DNA of 64,000 bases from DASWJZ01 sp963739005 (GCA_963739005.1 CAVTYQ010000002.1:558001-622000); one strand, 5' to 3'. Numbered from the stretch's first letter, positions 33,528 to 43,185 are shown. Program-made: numbers and translations. Notes: a model not told the origin generated them from the letters alone.

Positions 33528-34727
33528 TCACCCCTTCCAATATTCGTCGGGCGGCGGACCATAGTCCTGCAGCATGCAGGAATAGACGGCGCTGTCGTCG
33601 AAGGGATAGCGCGCTTCCATTTCCGGTGTGAGCGTCACGCCGATTCCGGGCGCCGTCGGCCGGATCAGCCGGCCCATTTCGATCATTCCCTGGTCGCCGA
33701 TCATCTCGGTGCCGAGCGGAAAGGCCAGCATCGGAAACTCGACGAGCGAGCCGCCGGCGGCGAAGGCGGCATGATAGCTCGCCATGATCGCCGCCGCGCC
33801 GCCCCATGCGTGGACGACCACGCCGACGTCCTTCTTCCTCGCGGCTTCGAAGATATCCATGACGGCGGAGATGCCCCCAATCACCGACGCATCGGGCTGG
33901 ACGAAAGCATAGACGCCGTCGTTCAGGCGGTCGATCATCTCCCTCGGCGTCGTGATGATCTCGCCGCCGCAGACAGGCACGTCGATCCGTTTTCGGAGCG
34001 CCTTGAAGCCCTCCGGCGCGTCCGGACCGATCGCTTCCTCGATGAAGAGGATGCGCGCGTCGGTCCTGCCGTGCACGGCCTCGACGAAGGCGACCACGTC
34101 GTCGACGGCCTGCGGCGGGTCCGCGAGGTTCTGGCACATGTCGACACCGACACGGATGCCGCGCTTCGCGGCCTCGTCGAGCGCCCAGACGGTGCGGTAG
34201 ATGTCGCGCTTCACCGAGCGCATCTTGTAGATCTTGATGCCCTTCTCATCGAGAAGGTCCAGCTCGCGCAGAAACTGCTCCTTGCGATCGCAACAGCCGC
34301 CCGAGCCGTAGATTTCGATGCTCTCGGCCTTGGGTCCCCCAAGAAGATCGTAGACGGGCTTGCCGAGGCTCTTCCCCTTGGCGTCCTGCAGCGCGATCTC
34401 GAAAGCGCTGATCACATGGCGCGCCGCGCCCCGCAGCGACCAGTAATCGCAGACGCTGCGCAGATCCCTGACGCGGCGGGCGATATCGAACGCGTCCTTG
34501 TCCGTTACATAGGGGACGCAGAGCTCGACGATCGACTTGAAGACGAGCGGCGCGAAGACGGCCAGATACCCCTCGCCAAGCCCAGTGACGCCGTTGTCGA
34601 GCGTGACCTCGACCATGCCGATCGTGCGCTTCGGCCCGTTCGGGAAGCACTCCTTGATCTCCGGGTCGTCCGCGTCGGCGTAAGGGGAGCTGAGCAGCAC
34701 ACAACGGACGCGCGCGATATTCGGCAT
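33528..34727 (-). CDS. Enolase-superfamily sugar-acid dehydratase or racemase (mandelate racemase subgroup)
   Basis: 399 residues. The N-terminal capping domain is followed by the barrel with KIYKM (KxK, about residue 175), metal ligands in GVDMCQN (Asp), FIEEA (Glu) and CGGE (Glu), and the catalytic His in VVHAWGGA. The Lys/His pair fits the mandelate-racemase subgroup, mostly acid-sugar dehydratases. It is the last gene of an operon with an SsuABC-like transporter, which may import its substrate. Substrate specificity cannot be read from the sequence. Confidence 0.88.
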   Translation of the reverse strand: MPNIARVRCVLLSSPYADADDPEIKECFPNGPKRTIGMVEVTLDNGVTGLGEGYLAVFAPLVFKSIVELCVPYVTDKDAFDIARRVRDLRSVCDYWSLRGAARHVISAFEIALQDAKGKSLGKPVYDLLGGPKAESIEIYGSGGCCDRKEQFLRELDLLDEKGIKIYKMRSVKRDIYRTVWALDEAAKRGIRVGVDMCQNLADPPQAVDDVVAFVEAVHGRTDARILFIEEAIGPDAPEGFKALRKRIDVPVCGGEIITTPREMIDRLNDGVYAFVQPDASVIGGISAVMDIFEAARKKDVGVVVHAWGGAAAIMASYHAAFAAGGSLVEFPMLAFPLGTEMIGDQGMIEMGRLIRPTAPGIGVTLTPEMEARYPFDDSAVYSCMLQDYGPPPDEYWKG

Positions 34728-34753
34728 GTCTTCCTCTTGGAGAGCGGCGGCGC

Positions 34754-35587
34754 TCAGTGCCGCGTGCGCCGCACCGATACGTGCCAGGGGATGCTGAGGC
34801 GCTCCGCAAGCGTCACGAGGCCGAAGAGCGCGAGCCCCAGAAGCGTGAGCAGAAAGATGCCGGCGAAGGCGAGGTCGGGACGCATGTTGCCGGTGACGAT
34901 CTGAATGTAGAAGCCAAGCCCCTGGTCACTGCCGATGAACTCGGCGATGGTCGCGCCGACGGTGGCGTTGATGGCGGCGTATTTGAAACCGACGAAGCAT
35001 TGAGGCATCGCCGCCGGCAGCCGGACCTTGAGGAAGGCGCGAAGCGGGCCGGCGCCGGTCGAGCGACAGAAGCGCTCAAGCTCGTCGGAAAGCGATCCGA
35101 AGGCGAGGATTGCGTTCAAGACGACCGGGAAGAAGCACACCAGGATCACGATGATAACCTTCGGCAACATGCCGAAGCCGAGCCAGGAGATGAAGAGCGG
35201 CGCGAACGCGATTTTCGGCGTCATCTCCAGGCTGACGAAGAAGGGATAGATGGTGCGCCGAAGGATCGAGGAGAACGCGATGGCGAGCCCGAGCGGCACG
35301 GCGAGCGCCACGGCGAGCACATAGCCGACAACCGCCTCCGCACCGGTGACGTAGGTGTAGGCGATGAGGCGTGGGATGTCGGCCGAGGCGTTCCTGACGA
35401 TCTCGGTCGGCCGCGGCAGGATATAGCGCGGGATCGAGAAGAGATCGATCGAGTATTCCCAAAAGAGGAAGAAGCCGACGAAGAACGCGATAAAAAGCCA
35501 GGAGCGTGCGAAAAACGACAGGAGCGGGTAGAGGCGCTTCTGCAGGCCGCGGCGCCGCAAAGGCGCGTCAGATGACGCCGTAGCCAT
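34754..35587 (-). CDS. ABC transporter permease, SsuC/ThiX type
   Basis: 277 residues from ATG 35587 (AGGAGATATTCC upstream), overlapping the ATPase gene by 20 bases. Six hydrophobic segments are seen, and the loop CRSTGAGPLRAFLKVRLPAAMPQC is the ATPase contact. It belongs to the nitrate/taurine/pyrimidine-precursor family and acts with the binding protein at 36396-37397. Confidence 0.88.
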   Translation of the reverse strand: MATASSDAPLRRRGLQKRLYPLLSFFARSWLFIAFFVGFFLFWEYSIDLFSIPRYILPRPTEIVRNASADIPRLIAYTYVTGAEAVVGYVLAVALAVPLGLAIAFSSILRRTIYPFFVSLEMTPKIAFAPLFISWLGFGMLPKVIIVILVCFFPVVLNAILAFGSLSDELERFCRSTGAGPLRAFLKVRLPAAMPQCFVGFKYAAINATVGATIAEFIGSDQGLGFYIQIVTGNMRPDLAFAGIFLLTLLGLALFGLVTLAERLSIPWHVSVRRTRH

Positions 35588-36335
35588 GGAATATCTCCTG
35601 GATTTCGGTGACGAGTGTGATGAACTCGCGGCTCCTTTTTACCTCCAAAGTGCGTGGATAGGGCAAATCGACGTCGATGACGCGTTCGATCCGCCCGGGG
35701 CGCGGCGTGATCACGCAGATACGGCTTGAAAGCTGCACCGCCTCTTCGATCGAGTGCGTGACGAAGACCACGGTCGGCCGCTTCGCCATCCACAGCGCCT
35801 GCAGGTCGGTGCGGATTGACTCCCGCGTCATAGCGTCGAGCTTTCCGAGCGGCTCGTCGAGGAGCAGCGTGTCGGGCTCGTGCACCATGGCCTGGCAGAA
35901 GGCGGCGCGCTGTTGCATGCCGCCGGAAAGTTCCCACGGGTGGCGGTGCTCGAAGCCGGTCAGACGCACCGAAGCGAGCAGCGTGCGGATACGCCCCTCG
36001 AAGGCGCGCACGTCGAGGCCGCGAAGCTCGAGCTGCAGCGCGACGTTGTCCCAGACGGTGCGCCACGGCACCAGCGTGTTGTCCTGGAACATGATGCCGA
36101 TATCGGTCTGCGGCCCGCGCACCTCCGAACCGCCAACGCGCACTTCTCCTTCACTCGGCTCAAGGAGTCCGGCGATGATCAGCATCAGCGTGGACTTGCC
36201 GCAGCCCGACGGGCCGAGCAGCGAGACGAACTCGCCTTCGTGGATCGTGAGATCGGCCGGGCCGAAAGCGTGCACGGCTTCAGGACCGCTGCCGAATGTT
36301 TTCGAGAGTGCGCGAAGTTCGATGCTCGCGCTCAT
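35568..36335 (-). CDS. ABC transporter ATPase, SsuB/TauB type
   Basis: 255 residues. Walker A is GPSGCGKST, the signature is LSGGMQQRAAFCQAM and Walker B is TLLLDEPLGKLD, with the switch His in VTHS. It energises the adjacent permease. The gene order binding protein, ATPase, permease, enolase-superfamily enzyme suggests one transcript. Confidence 0.9.
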   Translation of the reverse strand: MSASIELRALSKTFGSGPEAVHAFGPADLTIHEGEFVSLLGPSGCGKSTLMLIIAGLLEPSEGEVRVGGSEVRGPQTDIGIMFQDNTLVPWRTVWDNVALQLELRGLDVRAFEGRIRTLLASVRLTGFEHRHPWELSGGMQQRAAFCQAMVHEPDTLLLDEPLGKLDAMTRESIRTDLQALWMAKRPTVVFVTHSIEEAVQLSSRICVITPRPGRIERVIDVDLPYPRTLEVKRSREFITLVTEIQEIFHGYGVI

Positions 36336-36395
36336 TGTTCTATCTTGTTGCGTCGGCGGCGGCGGAGCGCGTGGCGCTCCACCGCCGGCCGGTCC

Positions 36396-37397
36396 TTAAG
36401 GCACGAAGTCGTTCGTATAGAAAGCGGTCGCCGGCAGGTCGGTCTGCAGGCCGTTATTCGCCTTCATGAGCGCCAGCATGTCCTCCCAGTCGGAGGGGAC
36501 ATTGTAGGCCAAGCGCTTGTCGGTGTTCGCCTTCGAATAGAGAATGCCGAGCGTGACATCGAGCACCGCCCTCGCCTGCGCCTTGCCCGCGTCGTCCGCC
36601 ATCGTGCCGCCGACGATATCGGCCATCGAGTTGATAGCCGAGTCGGGATCCTTCTCCGTCTCCTTGTACGACTTCACTGTCGCGGCCATGAAGCGCTTCA
36701 CGAGATCCGGATTGTTGGCCACCTTGTCCTTGGTGGTCACGATGCAATAGCCGACCTGGTTCACGCCATAGTCCGAGTAGGCGAAAGTGACCGGATCGGC
36801 ACCGCCGTTCGCCTTGATCTCCGCCGGCTTGTCGTCGAGGCCGCCGAGCATGCCGACCGCGTCGCCGGCGCCCTGCAGATAGCTCGAGACGAGCGCGCCT
36901 TCCGGCACGTTGGTGATGTGCACGTCGGATTCAGACAGCCCGGCATTCTTCAGGACCAGCGGGAAGAAGGTGTTCACGCCGGCATTGGCGGTGGTGAGAA
37001 TATTCTTGCCCTTCAAATCCTGGATCGTCTTGATGCCGGTATCCGGCCTCACGATGATCGCCTCCGTCCCCATCGCGTCGATGACGCCGACGGAAATCAG
37101 CGGCGCGCCGCCGGCGACGAGGTTGATCATCGAAGCGCACGACCCGTAGGAGAAGTCGCTGTCGCCGTTCGCGACCAGCCGATGCGCCGAACCCGAACCG
37201 TTGCCGGAGCGGATGTCGAGGTTGATGCCGTTGTCCTTGTAGTAGCCCTTGTCCTTGCCGAGCGCGAAGCCGGCATGTGAGCCGTAGTACATCCAGTTGA
37301 GACGCAGCCGGACGTCATCGTCCGCGCTGGCGGCCCCGGAAAACACTGCGAGCGCCAGAACGGCCGCGCCGGCAATGAAGCCTGTCTTGATTGCCAT
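36396..37397 (-). CDS. Periplasmic binding protein, NMT1/THI5-like
   Basis: 333 residues from ATG 37397 with AAGGAGGAGAG upstream. The signal peptide ends at GAASA-DDD. The N-terminal LRLNWMYYGSHAGFALGKDKG is the NMT1/SsuA pattern, and GNGSGSAHRLVANGDSDFSYG is the ligand loop region. Family members bind sulfonates, pyrimidines, thiamine precursors or aromatic acids. Here the associated enzyme suggests an acid sugar, which would be unusual for the family. Confidence 0.88.
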   Translation of the reverse strand: MAIKTGFIAGAAVLALAVFSGAASADDDVRLRLNWMYYGSHAGFALGKDKGYYKDNGINLDIRSGNGSGSAHRLVANGDSDFSYGSCASMINLVAGGAPLISVGVIDAMGTEAIIVRPDTGIKTIQDLKGKNILTTANAGVNTFFPLVLKNAGLSESDVHITNVPEGALVSSYLQGAGDAVGMLGGLDDKPAEIKANGGADPVTFAYSDYGVNQVGYCIVTTKDKVANNPDLVKRFMAATVKSYKETEKDPDSAINSMADIVGGTMADDAGKAQARAVLDVTLGILYSKANTDKRLAYNVPSDWEDMLALMKANNGLQTDLPATAFYTNDFVP

Positions 37398-37465
37398 CTC
37401 TGCTCTCCTCCTTGCTTGGTCTCTCGCTTACCCTCCAAGAAACGGAATTCGCGCCGCGCTACCCT

Positions 37466-38467
37466 TCAGCCGGCGCGCCTGACTCCGCTCGCGCCGGCCC
37501 CGCCGACGAGCCGCGGGACGCCTGTCTGCTGCATCATCTTCAGAGTCTCCGCGCGGTAACGCTCGCGCACGTCGCGTGTCGGCGGCCGGCAGCGGCTCGA
37601 CGGGAGCCCGATCAGCTCCATGCAGAGCTTGTCGAGATAGCCGTCGCCGCTCGTGTAGTTGCGCTCGATCTCCGTCCAGAGGTGATAGTAGGGCATCGCC
37701 TCTTCGACGAGCATGCGCGCGATCTCCGGGTAGTTCTTGGCCTCGACCTCGTCGATGAGCTTGATCCCCCATTCCGGCCAGTAGTTGCAGAGGTGCACCT
37801 CGAAGGCGCGCGCGCCGAGTGCGGGCATGGCGCTGAAAGCGAAGAAAAGATTGTTGTCGATGATGGTAAAGCGGTCGGAGAAGCTCGACGTGACCGTCTC
37901 GAATTCCATCGCGTCTGTGCGCGGCGTCGCCCATTTGAGCCCGACCACGTTCGGCACGTCCGCGAGGCGGCGGACCATGTCGAGCGAGATGTTCGTGGCG
38001 GTCCAGAACGTATTGTAGACGATCAGCCCCACCTCGGGCGCGGCCGATGCTGCGGCGAGCACGTACTCCTCGAAGTCGGCCTGCGTGTGGGTGAAGTAGA
38101 ATGGGCAGGAGACCTGGATGAAGTCGGCACCGAGGCGCTGCGCCGCTTCCGCCAGGCGGATCAGCTCGAGCGTGCTCGTCGTCTGGCATCCCATCGCGAC
38201 AGGAAGGCGTCCGCCGCATTCCTCCACGACGATCGTCGCGACACGCAGCCGTTCTTCGAAGCTCATCGTGGAGAAGTCACCGGCGGCGCCGCCGGCAAGC
38301 AGCGTCGCATAGCGCTCGCTCAGTCCGTGTTCGATGAGGAAGCGGACATAGGCGCGCAGCGCCGCCTCGTTCACCGGCCACCCCGGCTCGTCGGAGAACG
38401 GCGTCGGCACGGTGACGTAGCAGCCCTCGAGGCGTTTCCTTAGACGCTCGGCGTCGGCGGCTTTCAT
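37466..38467 (-). CDS. DapA/N-acetylneuraminate lyase family enzyme
   Basis: 333 residues. The barrel has the catalytic Tyr in LIVYNTFWTATN and the Schiff-base Lys in VVGLKWATP; FPTPF is replaced by VPTPFSD, and GAAGDFSTMS takes the substrate-loop position. It is a class I aldolase or dehydratase acting on a keto-acid sugar. It is 69 bases upstream of the transporter operon and just downstream of a sialidase-like gene on the same strand, which together suggest a route for an acidic sugar. Confidence 0.88.
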   Translation of the reverse strand: MKAADAERLRKRLEGCYVTVPTPFSDEPGWPVNEAALRAYVRFLIEHGLSERYATLLAGGAAGDFSTMSFEERLRVATIVVEECGGRLPVAMGCQTTSTLELIRLAEAAQRLGADFIQVSCPFYFTHTQADFEEYVLAAASAAPEVGLIVYNTFWTATNISLDMVRRLADVPNVVGLKWATPRTDAMEFETVTSSFSDRFTIIDNNLFFAFSAMPALGARAFEVHLCNYWPEWGIKLIDEVEAKNYPEIARMLVEEAMPYYHLWTEIERNYTSGDGYLDKLCMELIGLPSSRCRPPTRDVRERYRAETLKMMQQTGVPRLVGGAGASGVRRAG

Positions 38468-38525
38468 GCGCTCAACCCCTTGTGCAGCCTTGCGATCCGC
38501 CGCTCTACCGGCACATCACGCAGCC

Positions 38526-39740
38526 TCAATCAGCCAGCTCGAACCGCGTGCAACGCACGTATTGCAGCGGCCGCTCGCCCTCGCTCCATTCGTGATAGGA
38601 GGCGACGATCGTTCCGTCCGGCATCTGCGTCACGCTCGGATAGCCGATATGCTGGTAGATGCCCGGATTCTTCCAATCGATCCTGCCGCTGCCGTACTTT
38701 CCCGATGCAGGCGACATGCGGCTTGATCCCGGCCGCTCAGCCTCGCTCTTGCCCGGCACCCCGCCTTCGCGGATGACGAATTCGTTCTTCACGTCCCAGG
38801 TGACGCCGTCTTCCGAGACGATGCCGCGCACGCCATAGGGTGGACGGCGGTAGCCGTAGATCATCAGGTAGCGGCCGTCGTTGAGCGGGATGAGCTCCGG
38901 CGGGTAGCCCCAGATATTGGTCCATTTCGGCGGCGTCCAGGTAAAGCCGTCGTCCTCGGAGACGACCATCACCATGTTCTTGGCGTCCTGCGACGGGTTG
39001 ATGTGCGTCCGCAAGAAGCACACGAGCCGCCCGTCCTTCAGCCGGACGAGGCCCGGCTCCTCGTAGTCGATGATGGCGGCCGGATCGAAGGCGAGCGTCG
39101 AGTAGTATTCCCAGTTGTCTCCGCCGTCGTCGGAGCGGACCAGCGCGGAGCGCGTCGCTTCGCCTTCGCCGTATTCCTCGTAACCGTGGATGCGGCCGTA
39201 GAGGCCCATCAGCAGCCCGCCGTCCGGCAGCTCCCAGCAGCCGACCCGGCAGCCGCCGTGCTTCATCGGGCGGATGTTGACGGGAATCGGATCGCTCCAC
39301 GTCTTGCCGCGGTCCTTCGACTTCAGCACGGCCGTGCCAAGCCAGCCCTGCAGCCGGTAGGCCCAGGTCCAGTCACCCCACTCCCCTGTCATCGGATGCG
39401 AGCTCCAGGACACGCCCTCCGATTTCAGGCCGCGTTTGAAGAAGCCGGTGATCGTCAGGTTGACGATCCAGGTTCCGTCGGACGTCTCGCAGAAGCCGCA
39501 GTCCCAGTTACCCGTCATCTCCGTCCACGGCAGCACGACCTCGGGGACCGACCAGGTGACGCCGCCGTCAGGCGAGCGGGTGAGCAGCGTCTGCCCGCTG
39601 TCGTGATGATAAGGGAACCGCTCTTCGTTGAAGACTGCAATGATTTCGTTCGTCGCGACGCGGCGCGTCATGATCTGGTTCACGCAGTGCTCGTCATGCG
39701 TGAAAATCGTGTGGTGGGAGACGTTCTTGATCGCGGTCAC
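38526..39740 (-). CDS. Sialidase-like six-bladed propeller protein (exo-alpha-sialidase family)
   Basis: 404 residues from GTG 39740 (CGGAAGAGG upstream; a TTG at 39761 is less likely). Asp-box repeats typical of sialidases recur: SPDGGVTW, SKDRGKTW, SDDGGDNW, SEDDGFTW. There is no signal peptide, so the protein should be cytosolic and would act on an imported saccharide. The catalytic Arg triad could not be verified by eye. A second member lies at 46340. It may be a glycosidase or lyase for acidic sugars. Confidence 0.85.
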   Translation of the reverse strand: MTAIKNVSHHTIFTHDEHCVNQIMTRRVATNEIIAVFNEERFPYHHDSGQTLLTRSPDGGVTWSVPEVVLPWTEMTGNWDCGFCETSDGTWIVNLTITGFFKRGLKSEGVSWSSHPMTGEWGDWTWAYRLQGWLGTAVLKSKDRGKTWSDPIPVNIRPMKHGGCRVGCWELPDGGLLMGLYGRIHGYEEYGEGEATRSALVRSDDGGDNWEYYSTLAFDPAAIIDYEEPGLVRLKDGRLVCFLRTHINPSQDAKNMVMVVSEDDGFTWTPPKWTNIWGYPPELIPLNDGRYLMIYGYRRPPYGVRGIVSEDGVTWDVKNEFVIREGGVPGKSEAERPGSSRMSPASGKYGSGRIDWKNPGIYQHIGYPSVTQMPDGTIVASYHEWSEGERPLQYVRCTRFELAD

Positions 39741-39863
39741 GCGGGCCTCTTCCGGGCGCAAACTGCTACGCCGCCGTCATGACATGCGTGCGCGCCGGAG
39801 ACTTTGCACCCAGCGACGAAAACTTTCGACCGCCGGGTGACCTGCATCGCGGCGCGCACCCCG

Positions 39864-39939
39864 CACATATGTGTCAGGCTTTCATCAAGTCCGTGTCGTT
39901 CGCCGTCAAATCCCGCCCGACAGCGAGTGCAATACTCGC
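39864..39939. promoter_or_regulatory. Divergent control region with two inverted repeats
   Basis: Between divergent genes at 39740 and 40007 lie the palindrome CACATATGTG (39864-39873) and the inverted repeat GCGAGT-5-ACTCGC (39923-39939). They are candidate operators for the divergently transcribed sialidase and sugar-transport operons. No regulator can be assigned. Confidence 0.35.
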
Positions 39940-40006
39940 CTGACGCCGGCTTAGGCCGCGCCGTTGCTTCGGCCCCGCCGGAGCGCAAAGCCGAGGGAGA
40001 TGCCAC

Positions 40007-41320
40007 ATGGCGAAGAAACAGGGAATGAGCCGTCGCCGCTTTGTCGGCTCGGCGGCTGCGATAGGAGCTGCCGCGATCGTACCTGCTCGCGCCGCTTGGG
40101 CGCAGAGCGACATGGAGCTCGTGCATTGGAGCTGGCTTGCCGCTTCGGACGCCGAGGTCTGGGGCAAGATGATCGACGCCTTCAACGAGGCCCACAAGGG
40201 CAAGGGTATGCAGATCAAGTTGGAGGTGATCCCCGAGGAGCAATACGTAACGAAGGTGAACGCCGCCGCCGCGACCGGGCGGGCGCCGGACTTCGGCTGG
40301 GGTACGGCCGGCGTGCGCGCCAAGATGGCGGCCGATGGCGTCATCGTTCCGCTCGATCAGCTGGCCGAGAAGGCTGGGCTCGATCTCGCCGATTTCGACG
40401 AGTTTGCCATCAAGCAGGCGCGTTACCCGAAATACGACAACGGCCTCTTCATGATTCCGATCGATCTGATGAGCCTGCAGCCGGAAGTGAACACCGACCA
40501 CTTGAAGGAAGCCGGCCTCGACGCCGACAAGTTCCCCGAGGACGGCAAGGCTGTTCTGGAATGGGCGGACAAGATGACGAAGCGCGACGGCGACACCGTC
40601 ACCCGCTCCGGCATCATGATGACCGGCTCCGGCGTGCAGCCGACGGTGACCTGGGGCATCGTCTCCGCGCAGATGGGCTTCAAGCGCGCGAGCGACGACC
40701 TGAAGGAAGCCGCCGTCGATGCAGACGCCGGCATCGCCGCGATGCAATGGGTGCTCGACCTCTTCGACAAGCTCAAGGTTTCCACCCGCGACGTGACCGA
40801 CCGCTATAAGGCGTTCGGCACCGGCCAGGGCTCGATCTTCTGGACCGGCCCATGGACGCTGAACGGCTACGTCGCGCAGAACCTGCCGTTCCGCACCTAC
40901 CTCTTCCCCAACATCGGCGGCACGCAGAAGACCTATTTCGAGATGGGCGGGATGGAGTTCTACAAGCAGACGGACGAGTTGCGTTACGCCGCCACCATGG
41001 AAGCGGTGAAATGGCTCTCCGACAACTCGTTCCTGTGGACCACCGTTGGCCGCGGCGCGAGCCCGCGGAAGTCGATCCTGAACCGGCCCGACTACAAGAC
41101 CGCCGGCCATCCCTGGGAGATCCGCGGCGCTTTCGTCGACGGGATGAGCTTTGCCACCGAAGGCGAAATCCCGGTGCTCGCCGGCCCCGATTTCACCATC
41201 TACAGCGGCGGCAACTTCCTTGCGAAGACGCTGGAGACGGTATGGGCGGGCCTGGCAAAGCCGGAAGACGCGATGAAGCAGATCAAGGACCAGTGGCAGC
41301 GCGGCCTCGATGCGGGCTAG
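40007..41320 (+). CDS. Sugar ABC transporter binding protein (Tat-exported)
   Basis: 437 residues with a twin-arginine signal (MSRRRFVGSAAAIGAA, cleavage near AWA-QSD). It is a family 1 extracellular solute-binding protein with LVHWSWLAASDAEVWGKMID at the mature N-terminus and GRAPDFGWG downstream. It is first in an operon with two MalF/MalG-type permeases but no ATPase gene, so an ATPase encoded elsewhere must serve. A strong hairpin follows the gene. Confidence 0.9.
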   Translation: MAKKQGMSRRRFVGSAAAIGAAAIVPARAAWAQSDMELVHWSWLAASDAEVWGKMIDAFNEAHKGKGMQIKLEVIPEEQYVTKVNAAAATGRAPDFGWGTAGVRAKMAADGVIVPLDQLAEKAGLDLADFDEFAIKQARYPKYDNGLFMIPIDLMSLQPEVNTDHLKEAGLDADKFPEDGKAVLEWADKMTKRDGDTVTRSGIMMTGSGVQPTVTWGIVSAQMGFKRASDDLKEAAVDADAGIAAMQWVLDLFDKLKVSTRDVTDRYKAFGTGQGSIFWTGPWTLNGYVAQNLPFRTYLFPNIGGTQKTYFEMGGMEFYKQTDELRYAATMEAVKWLSDNSFLWTTVGRGASPRKSILNRPDYKTAGHPWEIRGAFVDGMSFATEGEIPVLAGPDFTIYSGGNFLAKTLETVWAGLAKPEDAMKQIKDQWQRGLDAG

Positions 41321-41332
41321 TCTCGCGTGACC

Positions 41333-41360
41333 CCGGAGCGCGGCCTATGTCGCGCTCCGG
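41333..41360 (+). terminator. Ten-pair hairpin between binding-protein and permease genes
   Basis: CCGGAGCGCG and CGCGCTCCGG form a perfect 10-base stem with an eight-base loop, 13 bases after the stop of the binding-protein gene. Inside an operon this is more likely an mRNA-protecting element that raises binding-protein yield than a full terminator. Confidence 0.65.
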
Positions 41361-41387
41361 CATTTCGCAGATCGGGTATCTGCGCCG

Positions 41388-42317
41388 ATGGCCGAAGCAA
41401 TAGTCGTTGACCGGCACTCTGCGGCGCCCCGTCGTCTCGGCTTCACGGCCGGCCGCGGCGATATCGATTGGGCAGGCTACGCGCTCGTCGCCTTCTTCGG
41501 CGTGCCGTTCCTCATCTTCAATGTCGGCCCTGTCCTCTTCGGTGTGTACGTGGGCTTCACCGAATGGGGCATCTTCGGCGCACCGCGCTGGATCGGCCTC
41601 GAGAACTACCAGGTCGCCCTCGCCGACCCCTGGGTTCGGGTCGCTTTCGTCAACATCGTCTACTACGCGCTCATCATCGTCCCTGGCGTGACGGTGCTCG
41701 GGCTCGCCTTCGCGCTCTTCGTGAACCAGGGTTGGCCGCTTTCCGCGCTCGCGCGCACCATCCTCTTCACGCCGAACGTCGTCTCCGCCACAGTCATCGG
41801 GCTCATCTGGGTGTGGGTGCTCGACACGCAGTTCGGCGTCTTGAACCACTATCTCGGTTATTTTGGCATCGGCCACATCAAGTGGCTGACCAGCGTGCAA
41901 TGGTCGCTGGTCGGCGTGTCGATCGCGTCGATCTGGTGGGACATGGGGCTCGCCTTCATCCTCTTCCTGGCGGCGCTGCAGAACGTGCCGCGCGACCTCT
42001 TCGAGGCGGCCGAAATCGACGGTGCCGGGCGCATCGCGCGACTTCGCTACATCATCCTTCCGCACATCCGGCCGACCATCTCCATGGTGGTCACGCTGCA
42101 GCTCATCTCCACCATGCGCATCTTCAGCCAGATCTACGTGATGACCGACGGCGGGCCGGCCGGATCGTCCTCCTCTGTCATCTACTACATCTACAAGACC
42201 GCGGTGCAGCAGCAGCGTCTCGGATTCGCCTCCGCCCTCTCTATCCTCCTCTTCGTCGCCATCCTCCTGCTGACGCTGCTGCAGCGTTTCGTGCTGAAGG
42301 AAATGGCGCGTGGCTGA
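41388..42317 (+). CDS. Sugar ABC transporter permease, MalF/UgpA type
   Basis: 309 residues. Membrane helices start near residue 30 (YALVAFFGVPFLIFNVGPVLFGV). The EAA loop reads FEAAEIDGAGRIARLRYIILPHIRP. It overlaps the next permease gene by eight bases. Substrate is inferred to be a sugar or acidic oligosaccharide from the neighbouring genes. Confidence 0.9.
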   Translation: MAEAIVVDRHSAAPRRLGFTAGRGDIDWAGYALVAFFGVPFLIFNVGPVLFGVYVGFTEWGIFGAPRWIGLENYQVALADPWVRVAFVNIVYYALIIVPGVTVLGLAFALFVNQGWPLSALARTILFTPNVVSATVIGLIWVWVLDTQFGVLNHYLGYFGIGHIKWLTSVQWSLVGVSIASIWWDMGLAFILFLAALQNVPRDLFEAAEIDGAGRIARLRYIILPHIRPTISMVVTLQLISTMRIFSQIYVMTDGGPAGSSSSVIYYIYKTAVQQQRLGFASALSILLFVAILLLTLLQRFVLKEMARG

Positions 42318-43185
42318 CCTGCGAGCCGTTCTCCGCTCGCCGGTGCCGGGCACGCGGCTGGCGATCAAGGACATTCCGCTTTGGCTCTTCGGGATGTTCT
42401 TCGTCGCGCTCTGGGCGGCGCCGTTCGTCTGGATGGTCTCCACGTCGTTCAAACCGATCTCGCAGGTGATGACGCCGACGGTGGAATGGCTGCCGCGCGA
42501 GGTGACGCTCGCGAACTATCGCAAGGTGCTCGAGTACCCGATCGCCACATGGGCGATGAACAGCGTCATCGTTGCCGTCATCGCGACGGCGCTCTGCGTA
42601 CTCTTCGGCGCCATGGCAGGCTACGCGTTGGCGCGCCTGCGGTTCCCCGGCCGCAAGCTCATCTTCCTGCTGTTCCTCGCCTCGATCATGATTCCGCCGG
42701 AGGTCGGCGTCGTGCCGCTGCTCCTCGCCATGATCAAGATCGGCTGGGCGAGCACCTACCAGGCACTGATTCTGCCGGTCATCGGGAACGTGCTCTCCGT
42801 CTATATCTTCCGCCAGTTCTTCCTGACTTTCCCGCGCGAGCTTGAGGAGGCGGCAATCGTCGACGGCGCCGGCGCCTTCAAGATCTTCTTCCGCATCGCG
42901 CTGCCGCTGGCGCGAAGCCCCGCCATCGCCGCGACCGTCATCGTGTTCACGTTGAACTGGAACAACTTCCTCTGGCCGCTGCTCGTCACATTCGACGAGG
43001 ACATGAAGACGCTGCCGGTCGGGATCGCCGCCTTCGCTCCGGTCATCGGCACGCAGACGCAGCTTGAAGGCTACGCCACGGCGATGGCCGCGGTGACGCT
43101 ATTGTGCATCCCCTCGGTCGCCCTCTTCCTGGCACTGCAGCGCTATTTCATCGAGGGCATCACGACGAGCGGGCTCAAGGGCTGA
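42310..43185 (+). CDS. Sugar ABC transporter permease, MalG/UgpE type
   Basis: 291 residues. The EAA loop is LEEAAIVDGAGAFKIFFRIALPLARSP. Six membrane helices are apparent, the first beginning at LWLFGMFFVALWAAPFVWMV. It completes the channel with the previous gene. The aldehyde dehydrogenase gene follows 42 bases later. Confidence 0.9.
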   Translation: MADLRAVLRSPVPGTRLAIKDIPLWLFGMFFVALWAAPFVWMVSTSFKPISQVMTPTVEWLPREVTLANYRKVLEYPIATWAMNSVIVAVIATALCVLFGAMAGYALARLRFPGRKLIFLLFLASIMIPPEVGVVPLLLAMIKIGWASTYQALILPVIGNVLSVYIFRQFFLTFPRELEEAAIVDGAGAFKIFFRIALPLARSPAIAATVIVFTLNWNNFLWPLLVTFDEDMKTLPVGIAAFAPVIGTQTQLEGYATAMAAVTLLCIPSVALFLALQRYFIEGITTSGLKG

